A stretch of DNA of 64,000 bases, from NCBI GenBank assembly GCA_905182535.1, contig CAJJBZ010000010.1, forward strand, positions 62,001 through 126,000. Direction: 5' to 3'. This DNA comes from an uncultured Planktomarina sp. Its GTDB lineage: Bacteria; Pseudomonadota; Alphaproteobacteria; Rhodobacterales; Rhodobacteraceae. The stretch's first letter is position 1. The number at the start of each line of letters is the position of its first letter. A program made the position numbers and the translations under genes. This document shows, piece by piece, positions 1-9,402 of this stretch. The notes beneath the pieces were generated by a model. It had not been told where the DNA came from. It worked only from the letters and a program-made list of their open reading frames with translations, and did no database searches.

Positions 1-1
1 T

Positions 2-163
2 ATTCTGCGGGACATTCGTGGTATCAATATGGTCGGGGGCGATGTTGTGGAGGTCTCTCCACAGTATGATGTCTCAGGGGCGACGGCTGTGGCCGGTGCC
101 CATGCTGCGATGGAGCTGATGTGTCTATATTGCTGGAACTTGCGTGCTCAAAAAGTGTCTTAA
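2..163 (+). CDS. Ureohydrolase (agmatinase-like), C-terminal end only
   Basis: This is the last 53 codons of a gene cut by the window edge. The reading frame ends in TAA and carries the C-terminal ureohydrolase signature G-x-N-M-V-G-G-D-V-V-E-V-S-P followed by YDVSGATA, which lies just after the last metal ligands in arginase/agmatinase-fold enzymes. The family hydrolyses guanidino compounds to urea, using two Mn ions. The following gene on the same strand is a second, clearly diverged family member 18 bases downstream, so the pair probably forms an operon. Substrate cannot be told from this fragment; agmatine and guanidinobutyrate are both possible. Confidence 0.75.
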   Translation: MLRDIRGINMVGGDVVEVSPQYDVSGATAVAGAHAAMELMCLYCWNLRAQKVS

Positions 164-181
164 GATATTGATCCAAGTCAA

Positions 182-1120
182 TTGGCCAAAGACATTTCTG
201 GAAATGATTTGGCTCGATTTGCTGGACCTCAAACCTTTATGCGTCTTCCTGAGGCTACCAGTCCTGAGGGATTAGATGTGTGCTTTATGGGTATTCCTAT
301 GGATATTGGTACTAGCTGGCGTAGTGGCACCCGTTTCGGCCCTAAGCAAATCCGCCAAGAAAGTGCGATGATCCGGCCCTATAATTTACAAACTGGGGCT
401 GCACCATTCGATAGTCTACAAATGGCAGATTTGGGAGATGTAGCCATCAATACGTTTTCGCTCGCAGACAGTTTGCATATCATTGAGGCGGCCTATGACA
501 AGCTGCATGCTTATCCTGTGTTGCCAGCCACAATGGGGGGTGATCATTCGCTAACGCTACCAATCCTGCGCTCCATTGCTAAAAAGCATGGGCCTGTGGC
601 GCTTGTGCATGTAGACGCCCATGCGGATGTGAATGATGAGATGTTTGGCGAACGTGAAACCCATGGCACTGTGTTTCGTCGTGCCTATGAGGAAGGTCTT
701 TTGGTACCAGAGTTGGTTTTCCAAGTGGGCCTACGAGGCACGGGCTATACCGCTGAGGATTTCACTGAAGCCACTGGTTGGGGCTTTAACATAACTACAG
801 CGCCGGAGATCTGGCATAAATCTCTTACACCTTTGGGCCAAGCTATCCGCCAAGCCATTGGTGATCATCCATGCTATTTGACCTATGATATCGATAGCCT
901 TGATCCTGCCTATGCACCGGGCACTGGCACCCCCGAAATTGGTGGACTAACGACGCCGCAGGCCATGGAGTTTATACGCGCTTTGCGGGGACTAAATATT
1001 ATTGGGTTTGATATGGTGGAAGTAAGTCCTATGTATGACACCTCTGGTAATACCGCCCTAACAGCTGCTAATCTGATGTTTGAAATTCTAAGTATTTTGC
1101 CGGGTGTTCAATTCCGCTAA
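182..1120 (+). CDS. speB: Agmatinase/ureohydrolase family protein
   Basis: This 312-residue protein has the full set of ureohydrolase metal motifs: GGDHS near residue 119, DAHAD near 145 and a YDIDSLDPAYAPGTGTPE stretch near 238. These supply the His and Asp ligands of the binuclear Mn centre. The family cleaves agmatine (to putrescine and urea) or related guanidino acids in the cytoplasm. The start chosen is a TTG that gives normal family length; there is no strong Shine-Dalgarno sequence in front of it. It follows another ureohydrolase on the same strand. The C-termini of the two differ strongly, so they probably have different substrates. Agmatinase is the default call; guanidinobutyrase or a guanidine hydrolase cannot be excluded. 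Confidence 0.75.
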   Translation: MAKDISGNDLARFAGPQTFMRLPEATSPEGLDVCFMGIPMDIGTSWRSGTRFGPKQIRQESAMIRPYNLQTGAAPFDSLQMADLGDVAINTFSLADSLHIIEAAYDKLHAYPVLPATMGGDHSLTLPILRSIAKKHGPVALVHVDAHADVNDEMFGERETHGTVFRRAYEEGLLVPELVFQVGLRGTGYTAEDFTEATGWGFNITTAPEIWHKSLTPLGQAIRQAIGDHPCYLTYDIDSLDPAYAPGTGTPEIGGLTTPQAMEFIRALRGLNIIGFDMVEVSPMYDTSGNTALTAANLMFEILSILPGVQFR

Positions 1121-1138
1121 CTCCGAAAAGGGTATTAG

Positions 1139-1522
1139 GTGAAGACAGTACTAATCTTACTCGTAGTCTTCGCGGGTATACAAACCATAGTTCGTTTCTG
1201 GCCTTTACCAAGTAGTCTGTGGCACGATATTTATATGGCGGCTGACGCTCGTGATGTGGTCGTCCTGGGCGGATATTACCTTCAAAGCAATGATGCTCAT
1301 TTTGGCCAGGTCACAGCCGCTCTCAAATCTACGTCAGGGCTACGTGTCATAAAGGAGGGTCCGCCGTTGCTGGCGGTGTACCGCTCTTGGTTTTGGGGCT
1401 TTTCTGATATGATTGAAGTTTGGTCCGATGAAGGGACACTGCATATTAGAGGCCATTCAGTTTTGGGTGGTTGGGATTTGGGTAGTAATAAAAAACGTAT
1501 AATAAAATGGCTTAATCCTTAA
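1139..1522 (+). CDS. DUF1499 family protein
   Basis: A small 127-residue protein with one hydrophobic N-terminal segment (about residues 3-22, rich in L, I and V), so it is probably anchored in or exported across the inner membrane. The rest matches the DUF1499 pattern: a predicted strand ending in AVYRSWFWGFSDMIEVW, then HIRGHSVLGGWDLG-x-NKKRI, resembling the conserved SRSRVG-x-S-D-x-G-x-NRKRI end of that family. The start is a GTG 18 bases after the ureohydrolase stop, so it is probably cotranscribed with it. The function of the family is not known. Confidence 0.65.
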   Translation: MKTVLILLVVFAGIQTIVRFWPLPSSLWHDIYMAADARDVVVLGGYYLQSNDAHFGQVTAALKSTSGLRVIKEGPPLLAVYRSWFWGFSDMIEVWSDEGTLHIRGHSVLGGWDLGSNKKRIIKWLNP

Positions 1523-1583
1523 AAATATTTTGTCAGATCAAAGCAGCCCTTGACCCAGAAGCCTACATAGGTGACCTAAAAGT

Positions 1584-2634
1584 ATGATAGCAGAAGACAC
1601 ATTAGCCCAGATCGTACAAAGATTTGAGTTTCTTGAAGCACAAATGTCCGAAGGTTCAAATGATATTGCCAAGCTGGCGAAGGAGTATTCGGACCTTAAA
1701 CCAGTTGTAGATGAGGTACGGGCTTATCAGTTACTCTTGCGGGATATATATGATGCAGAGGTTATGCTAGAAGACGAAGAGATGCGTGAGCTTGCGAAAG
1801 AAGAACTTGCCGATTTTACGTGCAGCGCTGCCAAAAGCTGAGCATGATTTGCAACTTACACTTTTGCCAAAAGACTCTGCGGATGCTCGGTCCGCAATTT
1901 TGGAAATTCGGCCGGGCACAGGTGGCGATGAGGCCGCATTATTTGCAGCGGATCTAATGAGGATGTATCAACGTTATGTTGAAACTCAAGGTTGGGTATT
2001 TGACGTGATTGAAAACCAAACTACGGAGTTGGGTGGTGTGAAAGAGTTTGTCGCACATGTCAAAGGTGATGGAGTTTTTGCGAAGCTGAAATACGAATCT
2101 GGTGTTCACCGTGTTCAGCGTGTTCCAACTACTGAAAGTGGTGGACGCATTCATACATCGGCTGCCACAGTCGCTGTATTACCTGAAGCGGAAGATGTGG
2201 ATATTCACGTTGACCCTGGCGATATCCGTATCGATACCATGCGCGCTAGTGGGGCTGGGGGTCAGCATGTGAACACGACCGATTCTGCGGTACGTATTAC
2301 ACATTTGCCTACAGGTTTGATTGTAGTCAGCGCTGAAAAATCCCAGCACCGCAACCGTGAGATTGCAATGCAGGTGCTTAAAACCAGGCTTTATGATTTA
2401 GAACGCGCGCGTGTGGATGGCGAACGCTCTGCCAATCGTAAGTCCCAAGTAGGGTCTGGCGATCGCTCAGAACGGATTCGCACTTATAATTTTCCCCAAG
2501 GCCGGATGACAGACCATCGGATTGCATTGACACTGTATCGTCTAGACCAAATCCTTCAAGGTGACTTAAATGAAATTATCGATGCGCTTACTGCTGAAGC
2601 GCAAGCGGCTTTGCTGGCCGACATGAACGGATGA
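1584..2634 (+). CDS. prfA: Peptide chain release factor 1 (frame broken once)
   Basis: Release factor 1 reads UAA and UAG in the ribosomal A site and triggers peptidyl-tRNA hydrolysis. Visible motifs are the PxT anticodon-like tripeptide in [19 protein letters not shown] and the catalytic GGQ in [17 protein letters not shown]. The PxT motif separates it from RF2, which has SPF. The reading frame shifts by one base near 1815: upstream residues end at KEEL, and the expected continuation [13 protein letters not shown] is in the next frame, consistent with one extra G in CTTGCCG. As prfA is essential, a sequencing error is the likelier cause. prmC, whose product methylates the GGQ glutamine, overlaps its stop codon. 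Confidence 0.9.
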
Positions 2635-3473
2635 CCAAAAGTGTGCAGGACGCTCTAAAACAGGAAAATCAAGTCCTAGTTGCAGCTGGAGTTCAGTGTG
2701 CCACGCGTGATTTACGTTTGTTGATGGCTTTTACGCTTGGAGTTCAGCCGTATCAAATATCTCTTCTACTCAACAATGTTTTGGATCCATCCCAACAAGC
2801 TATATTTGACCAAGTGTGTGCGAAGCGTGCAGCTCGGGTGCCCATGTCGCATATTCTGGGCTACCGCGACTTCTATGAACATCGTTTTATAGTAACGCCT
2901 GACGTACTAGATCCACGACCTGAAACTGAAATTTTAGTGTCGTTAGCTTTTGAAGAGGACTTTATGACAGTGCTAGATTTAGGTACAGGTTCGGGATGTA
3001 TCTTACTGTCTCTATTGGCAAATAGGCGTCTCTCGCGTGGCGTAGGGGTTGATCAATCACCCAAGGCTATTTCGATTGCACAGCGCAATGCCGCGAAGCT
3101 ACATCTCAGTAAACAGGTTGATTTTTTTGTGTCAGATTGGTTTTCATCGGTCCCTATTACTAAGTTTGATTTGATCGTCTCAAACCCGCCTTATATCCAT
3201 CCTAACGCTATGGCTGACTTATCGTTAGAAGTCCTACACGAGCCTGAGTTTGCTCTCACCGACTACAGCGACGGTTTGAGCCATTACCGCCAAATTGCCA
3301 AGTCTGCTCATAATTTTTTAGCACCCAACGGGCGGCTATTGTTTGAAATTGGATTTGATCAAGGCCCTGCTGTGTCTGCTATTTTATTTGACCATCAGTT
3401 TAGAGATATTACTGTATTACCGGATTTGGACAACTGCCCTAGGGTCGTGGCCTGTCGATCTAGCCATCAATAA
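2631..3473 (+). CDS. prmC: Release factor glutamine N5-methyltransferase
   Basis: PrmC methylates the glutamine of the GGQ motif in release factors 1 and 2, using S-adenosylmethionine. The 280-residue product has the SAM-binding motif [15 protein letters not shown] (near residue 115) and the catalytic NPPY ([10 protein letters not shown], near residue 184), the hallmark of N5-glutamine methylases. The N-terminal helical domain seen in the family precedes them. The ATG overlaps the prfA TGA as ATGA, so translation is probably coupled to that of its substrate. Length matches the family. Confidence 0.93.
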   Translation: MTKSVQDALKQENQVLVAAGVQCATRDLRLLMAFTLGVQPYQISLLLNNVLDPSQQAIFDQVCAKRAARVPMSHILGYRDFYEHRFIVTPDVLDPRPETEILVSLAFEEDFMTVLDLGTGSGCILLSLLANRRLSRGVGVDQSPKAISIAQRNAAKLHLSKQVDFFVSDWFSSVPITKFDLIVSNPPYIHPNAMADLSLEVLHEPEFALTDYSDGLSHYRQIAKSAHNFLAPNGRLLFEIGFDQGPAVSAILFDHQFRDITVLPDLDNCPRVVACRSSHQ

Positions 3474-3642
3474 TGGTAAATAATGTAGCTAAACCTGCAT
3501 TTTTCTCTTGCTGATTTGTGTGGGGCGTGGTCTTAATGCATAGTCGAGAGCACGCGCAAGTGTGCAAGACAATAAACCTTATATATGGCCCATTGCATTT
3601 TATTGCTTGATAGGTCCGTCGCCAAATAGGCTTTTTCATCAC

Positions 3643-4260
3643 ATGAGATCTTCAAAACCGCGTCCACGCTCGAAGAATAATCGTCACAACAACAATAATA
3701 ATCGGTCAGTGGCCAATGTTATGAACCGTGTGTTTGATAGCTCCGGTCCTGAGGGGAAAGTGCGCGGTACACCGCAGCAGGTTATCGAAAAATATCAACA
3801 GCTCACCCGTGATGCGCAATTGTCAGGTGACCGTGTGGCGGCTGAAAACTTCCAGCAGCACGCAGAGCATTACATGCGGCTCTTGGCAGAAGCTCAGCGT
3901 GAAATCGAAGCCCGCCGTGAGCAGCAAGATCGTGAGAATCGTGAAAAACAAGCCCAAAGGGATCAAGAACGCAATGAACGTCCGGAGCGTAGCGTCCGCC
4001 ACGATCGTTCCGAGCCACAATCTGAACCCGTTGAACACGAAAAAAAATCTGCTCCATCTACATTGGATGTATCAGATTTAGCCGAAACACCTCAGCCAGA
4101 TTTAGCACCTTTAGTCCCAGCTGAACTGGTGCAGACAACAGAGGTAGCTAAAGCGGACACAGGGGAACGGCCTAAGCAACGTGTTAGACGCCGGCCGCCT
4201 AAACCCGTTGTGTCAGTTGAGGCTCTGCCAGTACAGCCGGAACCGGCGAGCGAAGATTAA
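3643..4260 (+). CDS. DUF4167 domain protein
   Basis: This 205-residue protein begins MRSSKPRPRSKNNRHNNNNN, a basic and Asn-rich N-terminus typical of DUF4167 proteins in alphaproteobacteria. It continues into the conserved block RVFDSSGPEGKVRGTP and QVIEKYQQL, then a charged, probably coiled-coil region (residues about 70-130) and a disordered Pro/Glu-rich tail. I chose the ATG at 3643 because the family motif starts there; the frame stays open upstream but that part has no family resemblance. The basic N-terminus would suit nucleic-acid binding, but no role is established. It lies downstream of prfA-prmC and ends exactly against the convergent rsmA stop. Confidence 0.75.
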   Translation: MRSSKPRPRSKNNRHNNNNNRSVANVMNRVFDSSGPEGKVRGTPQQVIEKYQQLTRDAQLSGDRVAAENFQQHAEHYMRLLAEAQREIEARREQQDRENREKQAQRDQERNERPERSVRHDRSEPQSEPVEHEKKSAPSTLDVSDLAETPQPDLAPLVPAELVQTTEVAKADTGERPKQRVRRRPPKPVVSVEALPVQPEPASED

Positions 4261-5097
4261 TTAGCTCGCCAAGCCTCGGGCTAAAGCACAAAACCCTTCA
4301 AGAGATATTTCTTCAGCCCTTGCAGTGGGCTCTATACCTGCATCTCGTAGAACATTTTCAATATTAGGCGAAGCTGATTTCAAGCTTGAGCGTAGCATTT
4401 TGCGTCTTTGATTGAATGCCATAGCCACAGTTGATGTTAGCAGACCGGCAGGGGCTGGAAACCGCGGCTCTGGCAAAGCGTCAAAATGTACTACGGCCGA
4501 ATGGACTTTAGGTGGTGGTGTAAAGGCCTCTGGGGGGAGCTCCATCATGATTTTTGGATTAGATTTCCATTGTGCTAAAATGGCAAGACGGCCATAAGAT
4601 TTAGAGCCTGGTGTTGCAATGATCCGTTCTGCCACTTCTTTTTGAAACATTAGGGTTAATGTACTCCAAAATGGTGGCCAGTCTTTTGGTGTGAGCCATC
4701 GGATTAATAGCGCTGTACCCACATTATAGGGCAGGTTAGCCACAATGCGGATAGGGACTGTCAAATGGCTGCGGACATCAAAATCAAGTGCATCGGCATT
4801 GAATATATCTAACTGACCGGGGTAGACTTCTGCAATCTCATTCAAAGCAGGAATGCAACGCGGGTCTTTTTCAAGGGCGATAACCCGGCGCGCCCCTGAA
4901 GCCAAAAGACCCCTCGTTAAGCCACCGGGTCCAGGCCCTACTTCCAAAACATCGTAACCCTCAAGATCACCGGCTAATCGAGCTATTTTTGCTGTCAAAT
5001 TGAGATCAAGTAAAAAATTTTGTCCTAGTGATTTTTTGGCGTTCAAGGAATGGGTGCTAATAACGTCATGCAGCGGTGGTAACTGATCAATTTGCAT
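4261..5097 (-). CDS. rsmA: 16S rRNA dimethyladenosine transferase RsmA (KsgA)
   Basis: RsmA dimethylates two adjacent adenines in helix 45 of 16S rRNA late in small-subunit assembly. The 278-residue protein shows the family N-terminus [19 protein letters not shown]-binding [15 protein letters not shown] (near residue 51), and the catalytic [11 protein letters not shown] motif. Family length is normal. It is the last gene of a minus-strand train lptF-lptG-lptD-surA-pdxA-rsmA; its start overlaps the end of pdxA by 11 bases. Its stop abuts the convergent DUF4167 gene with no terminator space between them. Confidence 0.94.
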   Translation of the reverse strand: MQIDQLPPLHDVISTHSLNAKKSLGQNFLLDLNLTAKIARLAGDLEGYDVLEVGPGPGGLTRGLLASGARRVIALEKDPRCIPALNEIAEVYPGQLDIFNADALDFDVRSHLTVPIRIVANLPYNVGTALLIRWLTPKDWPPFWSTLTLMFQKEVAERIIATPGSKSYGRLAILAQWKSNPKIMMELPPEAFTPPPKVHSAVVHFDALPEPRFPAPAGLLTSTVAMAFNQRRKMLRSSLKSASPNIENVLRDAGIEPTARAEEISLEGFCALARGLAS

Positions 5098-6060
5098 TCT
5101 TGCGGGCCTTTATCATATGATCGGCGGTGCGTATCGCTTGTATCATTGAGGTGGCATCTGCAATGCCTTGACCGGCGATATCAAAAGCTGTGCCGTGGTC
5201 GGGTGAGGTGCGTACAATGGGCAAGCCAAGTGTGACGTTGACGCCCCCAGAAAAATCTAGTGTTTTAATTGGAATTAAAGCTTGGTCATGATACATGCAT
5301 AGAGCCACATCATAATTAGCACGAGCTGTTGTATGAAACATCGTGTCGGCAGAATGTGGACCAGTTATAGACAGGCCTTGGGCCTGAAACTCGGTGACCC
5401 AAGGAGCTATACGGTCAATTCCTCACTGCCAATTTTTCCACCTTCGCTAGCATGCGGATTAAGCCCCGCCACGCAGATTCTAGGATTTTTAATACCAAAA
5501 TCATTTTGTAATCCGTCATGGATTATCTGGATAGTTGTTCGAAATAGCTTGCGTGTGATTGCCTGAGGCACATCGCTAATGGGGATATGAATGGTAAGTG
5601 GCACAACGCTTAGCGTGGGACAGGTGAGCATCATCACAACCTTATTTACGCCGCAGAGGTGTGCCAAAAACTCAGTATGACCTCCAAATTTAAAATTGGT
5701 ACCATCTTGGAGGTTAGCCTTGTGAATAGGTGCAGTGCAAAGGCCTGCCATCTGACCCTTTTGGGCCAAATGGCAGGCCTGTTCAATGGCACGAATGACA
5801 CCGGCAGTATTTTGTGGATCAGCTTGACCAGGAACTGCTATATTATCAAAATTAATTTGATATAAAGCTATCCCTGTATCAAAATTTGTGGGGATCTCAG
5901 GAGTCCAAAGTGTGTAATCTAAATTATTTGGTAAGTGTTTTTGATCGGCAAATAAAACCATTGGAATCTCACGACCAATCTCTTTGTGAGCCGCAAGGAA
6001 AACTTCAATTCCAATGCCAGCAGGATCGCCGCAAGTGATAGCTAAGGGAAGCTTTACCAT
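5087..6060 (-). CDS. pdxA: 4-hydroxythreonine-4-phosphate dehydrogenase (frame broken once)
   Basis: PdxA oxidises 4-phosphohydroxy-L-threonine in the DXP-dependent vitamin B6 pathway. The N-terminal part carries [15 protein letters not shown] and the metal-ligand region [10 protein letters not shown]; the C-terminal part carries [11 protein letters not shown] and [16 protein letters not shown], all PdxA signatures. The frame breaks near 5418: restoring one A (a GAATT that should read GAAATT) gives [20 protein letters not shown], which joins the two halves to the usual length of about 323 residues. A single-base deletion in a short A run points to a sequence error. The start overlaps the surA stop by one base. 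Confidence 0.9.
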
Positions 6061-7256
6061 CAGTGATAGGTAATCTTGGCGTTAGAACGCAATTCAGCAA
6101 GGTAGTTATCTGCAAAGCTTGTTAGCCGTGCAGAGCGCAGGTTGCTTGCGACCTGACTGCGTGACACATCTTCTAGTGCTGTGTAGACCCGTGCACAAAG
6201 CATTAACATATCAGCCTGATCTGTTTCTGGCGTAATAAGGATATTGGTCTCATTTTTGTCTAAGCTGATCAATCGTAAAGCTATCTTGGGATTGATTTGA
6301 TCAGGCAGCTGCGATTGAACAGAGAGCTCCAACAGTGGGTCTGCTTTTGCCATACTATAGAGATCGTCACAGGTATCAACCTTGCTGTTCGCAGTTACTA
6401 GGGCAGAAACTGGGCCCAACAATTGGGCATATTCTATAGCTGAAACCGCTGGGGCAATGGATGCGGTTTCAGCAACATTGCGTAGTTGGAATAAAACAAT
6501 CGCGTTTTCGACTTTCAGTGGTTTAGTAATTTGTCCGGGTCGCAGGCCAGAAATAATTGGCCGTAGGCCTTTGGGTAGGTCATTGAGGTTTATCCACTCT
6601 AATTCTCCACCATTTTCTCTTGATGGTGAAGCTGACAAAAGTCGCGCCTGCTCCGAAAATTGCTTAGGAGATTTTATGCGAGTTAATCGTTTGGCAGTTT
6701 GTTGGGCGTTGATGAGTTGATCTGGAGAGGCGGGCAAAACAATTTCTGTAAGCAAAACTCTAATGCCACCCCGAGTGCCAGTAGAAGCCATCGCGCGATC
6801 AATCTCGGATTCGGTTGGATTGCTACGGGATGCAAAGCGACGGGTCACAACTTTGCGCCAATTGGTACGGGTCTCAACATAGTCCCGAAATGCTTGCTCA
6901 TCAACGCCCTTAACAGTCAAATCCTCTAACATTTTATTTAAACTTCGATTAAAATTTGCCGCAAAGTTAGACATTGATTCAATTAGATCCTGTTCGCTTA
7001 ACATTATAGAGGCGCGACGTGCGGCAGCCATTTTCAGGCGATCCTCGATCAGGCTTTCCTTAGCGTTCTGTTTGTCACTTTCTAAACTTTTGAAAATTTC
7101 CATAAAAAGGATTCTCTGGTTAATTTCATACTTAGTGATGGCTGCACGGTCGACTGAGATGACTTGATCAAACAAGCTTTGAGCCAATACCGGCCCCGTT
7201 CCTCCAATTATTATTGCTAGGGTTGCTACGAATTTGTGCAGGTTTAGTTTCAACAT
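6060..7256 (-). CDS. surA: Periplasmic chaperone/peptidyl-prolyl isomerase SurA
   Basis: A 398-residue exported protein. The N-terminus (about residues 7-26, hydrophobic and ending GPVLAQ) is a signal peptide. A SurA N-terminal chaperone module follows (YEINQRI-x-F onward), then one parvulin-like rotamase domain around residues 175-270 (GGIRVLLTEIVLP, GGELEWINLNDLP, IVLFQLRN). SurA escorts outer-membrane proteins, including LptD, through the periplasm, which fits its place 13 bases downstream of lptD. The C-terminal 130 residues are poorly conserved. Annotated alternatives would be a generic parvulin-type isomerase. Confidence 0.85.
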   Translation of the reverse strand: MLKLNLHKFVATLAIIIGGTGPVLAQSLFDQVISVDRAAITKYEINQRILFMEIFKSLESDKQNAKESLIEDRLKMAAARRASIMLSEQDLIESMSNFAANFNRSLNKMLEDLTVKGVDEQAFRDYVETRTNWRKVVTRRFASRSNPTESEIDRAMASTGTRGGIRVLLTEIVLPASPDQLINAQQTAKRLTRIKSPKQFSEQARLLSASPSRENGGELEWINLNDLPKGLRPIISGLRPGQITKPLKVENAIVLFQLRNVAETASIAPAVSAIEYAQLLGPVSALVTANSKVDTCDDLYSMAKADPLLELSVQSQLPDQINPKIALRLISLDKNETNILITPETDQADMLMLCARVYTALEDVSRSQVASNLRSARLTSFADNYLAELRSNAKITYH

Positions 7257-7269
7257 TTGGAACCTCCGG

Positions 7270-9402
7270 TCATAATGCGCCGCACTGGCGACTTTTTGGT
7301 GCTTTGCGAACGCCTGAGGAAAAACCTGATAGTTCTACACTCAAACCAAATTCGGTTTTGTTGGAGAAAGTAGTGGAAGTAGAGAAATGGCGCGAGGCTG
7401 AGAAATTAACATCTACGCATTCATTTGCATACTTCAAGCCAAAATTAAGTTTTGACAGCTTGCCATTGGTGGCGTTGAACTGAAAGTCGGATGCCGACTG
7501 CCAGTCGGGTGCAAAGCGGTATTGCCAGTTTAGCGCTAGTGAGCTGAGGGGGGTGGCGCGACCCTCTAGTGTATCCGCGCTCAGGCCGACATAGGTTGCA
7601 GCTATTTTGTGTGTTGGATTTTTCCACGCCATACGTGCTTCTGCTTTTTTGATATAACCCAAATCTTTCAATAATGCGCGTGCCACCAGCTCAATGCCTG
7701 ATGGCGTCTCAATTGCCCCCGCTACTAACCAATCTGAGACAGAGCCTGATAGTCCAGATGCTTTTGAAAATTTTTCAAAAGCATTGCCGCGATATACTCG
7801 TCCAACTTCCCAACCAATTTTTGTTTTTGTTTTATACTGGTTGTAGCCACTAACGCCAATATTAATTCGGGCACCCGTTTCTATTTGGTCAAAGCCGGGA
7901 CCGCGGTTTAAACGATAGAGATTACCTTCGTCGAATTCTACCCGAGTGCTGTCTTGGTTAGGAATTTTTTCTGAATGACTATTCATGTCTACTAATTGGA
8001 TGTGTGGCTCAATGCGTTGCATTCCACCATCTTTGAGGCGGCGCGACAGTGGCCAGCGCAAGCCAACAGCGGCAGCGGTGCTTATCCGAGTTATATTTGG
8101 GTCAACATTTTTATGCTGACGCACCACATATTGAGATGTTTCCACCTGGCTTTCTACGTCTACGATAAAGCCATTTTGAAAGCTATAATTGCGTTGCCAA
8201 TTAGCTATGAGTGAGAGCCGCGCGGTATCATAGCCGTCAACATACCCATCGGCATCGCCGTCGCTGTCGATGTCTGAATAACGGTAACTTGCAAGAAAGC
8301 TGCTTTCAAGGTCCAGAACTCCACCGATAGAACTAGGGACTATGCGTTGCTGGTAAATTCCCTCGGCAACCAGAGTGGGCTGTGTGGCATTACTGTCGCT
8401 ATCACGTAGGGAATGGTAATTTGAAAATCGCAACTCTGAGTTTTCGTATCTTTTTGTGCGGCTGAAGCTAATTTTGGTTTCTAGCCTATCAATTTTGGCT
8501 ACATCATATTCAAAAAAATAAGAAGGGTCGCTTACGGTCTGAACTTGTACGTCCAGTTTATAGTCTCGATCGAGCTCGTAATTAGCTGTTCCAAATAAAT
8601 AACCGCGGTTTTGATCCGTCGAAAGATTGTCGCGTGAGACAGCACCTTCTAGGCTCAGTTTTCCAGTTTGAAAGGCTTCGCGATATCTGAATCCTAGTGT
8701 GTTTGTCCTAGACGATAAAATCGGTGTCAGGGTGAAATCTTTATGATCTCCTAGTTTGAAAAAATAAGGAGTTCTTATGGCTGTGCCTACGGTGGTGGAT
8801 GTCGTGAGTTGCGGTACTAAGAAACCTGAAGCCCTCTTTAATGAGGGGTCGGGTAGGCGCAAATAGGGAAAAAAGAGTACTGGTAAATCCATAATACGCA
8901 GTTGTGCGTTGTCAAAATGTAGTTGCTTCTCCAATTTATCGTGTACGATACGCTGGGCTCTGATTTGCCACAGTGGGGTTTTGCCTGCGCACACATAGCA
9001 CGAGGTTGCAGCCACTTTGTAGGCCTGAGTATATCTACTGTTTACGCGTGATATTTGGGCAGCGGCAATTTGGACTTGTTTGTTGAGAATAATACGCGCA
9101 CTTTTGATTAAACCTTGGCTCAAATCCTGTGACAGAGCGGCTTGATCTGCCAAAATCACTGTTCCGGTGCCATCGGTTAGACGTATTGGCCCTGTTATTT
9201 CCAAAGAATTTATCGTGCCCTCGTAGGAGATTTTATTGGCTGTGATCTTAGTGTCGCCCTGCCATACTGTGACTGATCCACTGGCCACTAAAACGCCATC
9301 CGAGTTGATTTCTATCTGATCTGCGATCAAATTGGTCAACTGTTGCGCGGATATTGTGACACTACTTAACGCTAGGAATATGACACTTAGGAACAAGCGC
9401 AT
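7270..9402 (-). CDS. lptD: LPS-assembly outer membrane protein LptD
   Basis: LptD is the beta-barrel that, with LptE, inserts lipopolysaccharide into the outer leaflet. The 710-residue product starts with a signal peptide (MRLFLSVIFLALSSVTISA), followed by an OstA/LptA-like beta-jellyroll domain (LIADQIEINSDGVLVASG, about residues 24-130), then a segment conserved in LptD (PVLFFPYLRLPDPSLKRASGF, near 175-195, with residues here split for length) and a long barrel of alternating polar/apolar strands ending in an aromatic-rich region. It sits directly between lptG and surA, completing a transport-system operon. Confidence 0.9.
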   Translation of the reverse strand: MRLFLSVIFLALSSVTISAQQLTNLIADQIEINSDGVLVASGSVTVWQGDTKITANKISYEGTINSLEITGPIRLTDGTGTVILADQAALSQDLSQGLIKSARIILNKQVQIAAAQISRVNSRYTQAYKVAATSCYVCAGKTPLWQIRAQRIVHDKLEKQLHFDNAQLRIMDLPVLFFPYLRLPDPSLKRASGFLVPQLTTSTTVGTAIRTPYFFKLGDHKDFTLTPILSSRTNTLGFRYREAFQTGKLSLEGAVSRDNLSTDQNRGYLFGTANYELDRDYKLDVQVQTVSDPSYFFEYDVAKIDRLETKISFSRTKRYENSELRFSNYHSLRDSDSNATQPTLVAEGIYQQRIVPSSIGGVLDLESSFLASYRYSDIDSDGDADGYVDGYDTARLSLIANWQRNYSFQNGFIVDVESQVETSQYVVRQHKNVDPNITRISTAAAVGLRWPLSRRLKDGGMQRIEPHIQLVDMNSHSEKIPNQDSTRVEFDEGNLYRLNRGPGFDQIETGARINIGVSGYNQYKTKTKIGWEVGRVYRGNAFEKFSKASGLSGSVSDWLVAGAIETPSGIELVARALLKDLGYIKKAEARMAWKNPTHKIAATYVGLSADTLEGRATPLSSLALNWQYRFAPDWQSASDFQFNATNGKLSKLNFGLKYANECVDVNFSASRHFSTSTTFSNKTEFGLSVELSGFSSGVRKAPKSRQCGAL

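Noticed and set aside
1584-1841. Programmed frameshift in a release factor gene
   Set aside because: Programmed +1 shifting belongs to prfB and needs an in-frame UGA after a slippery CUU. This gene has the RF1 PxT motif, and no UGA stands at the break.
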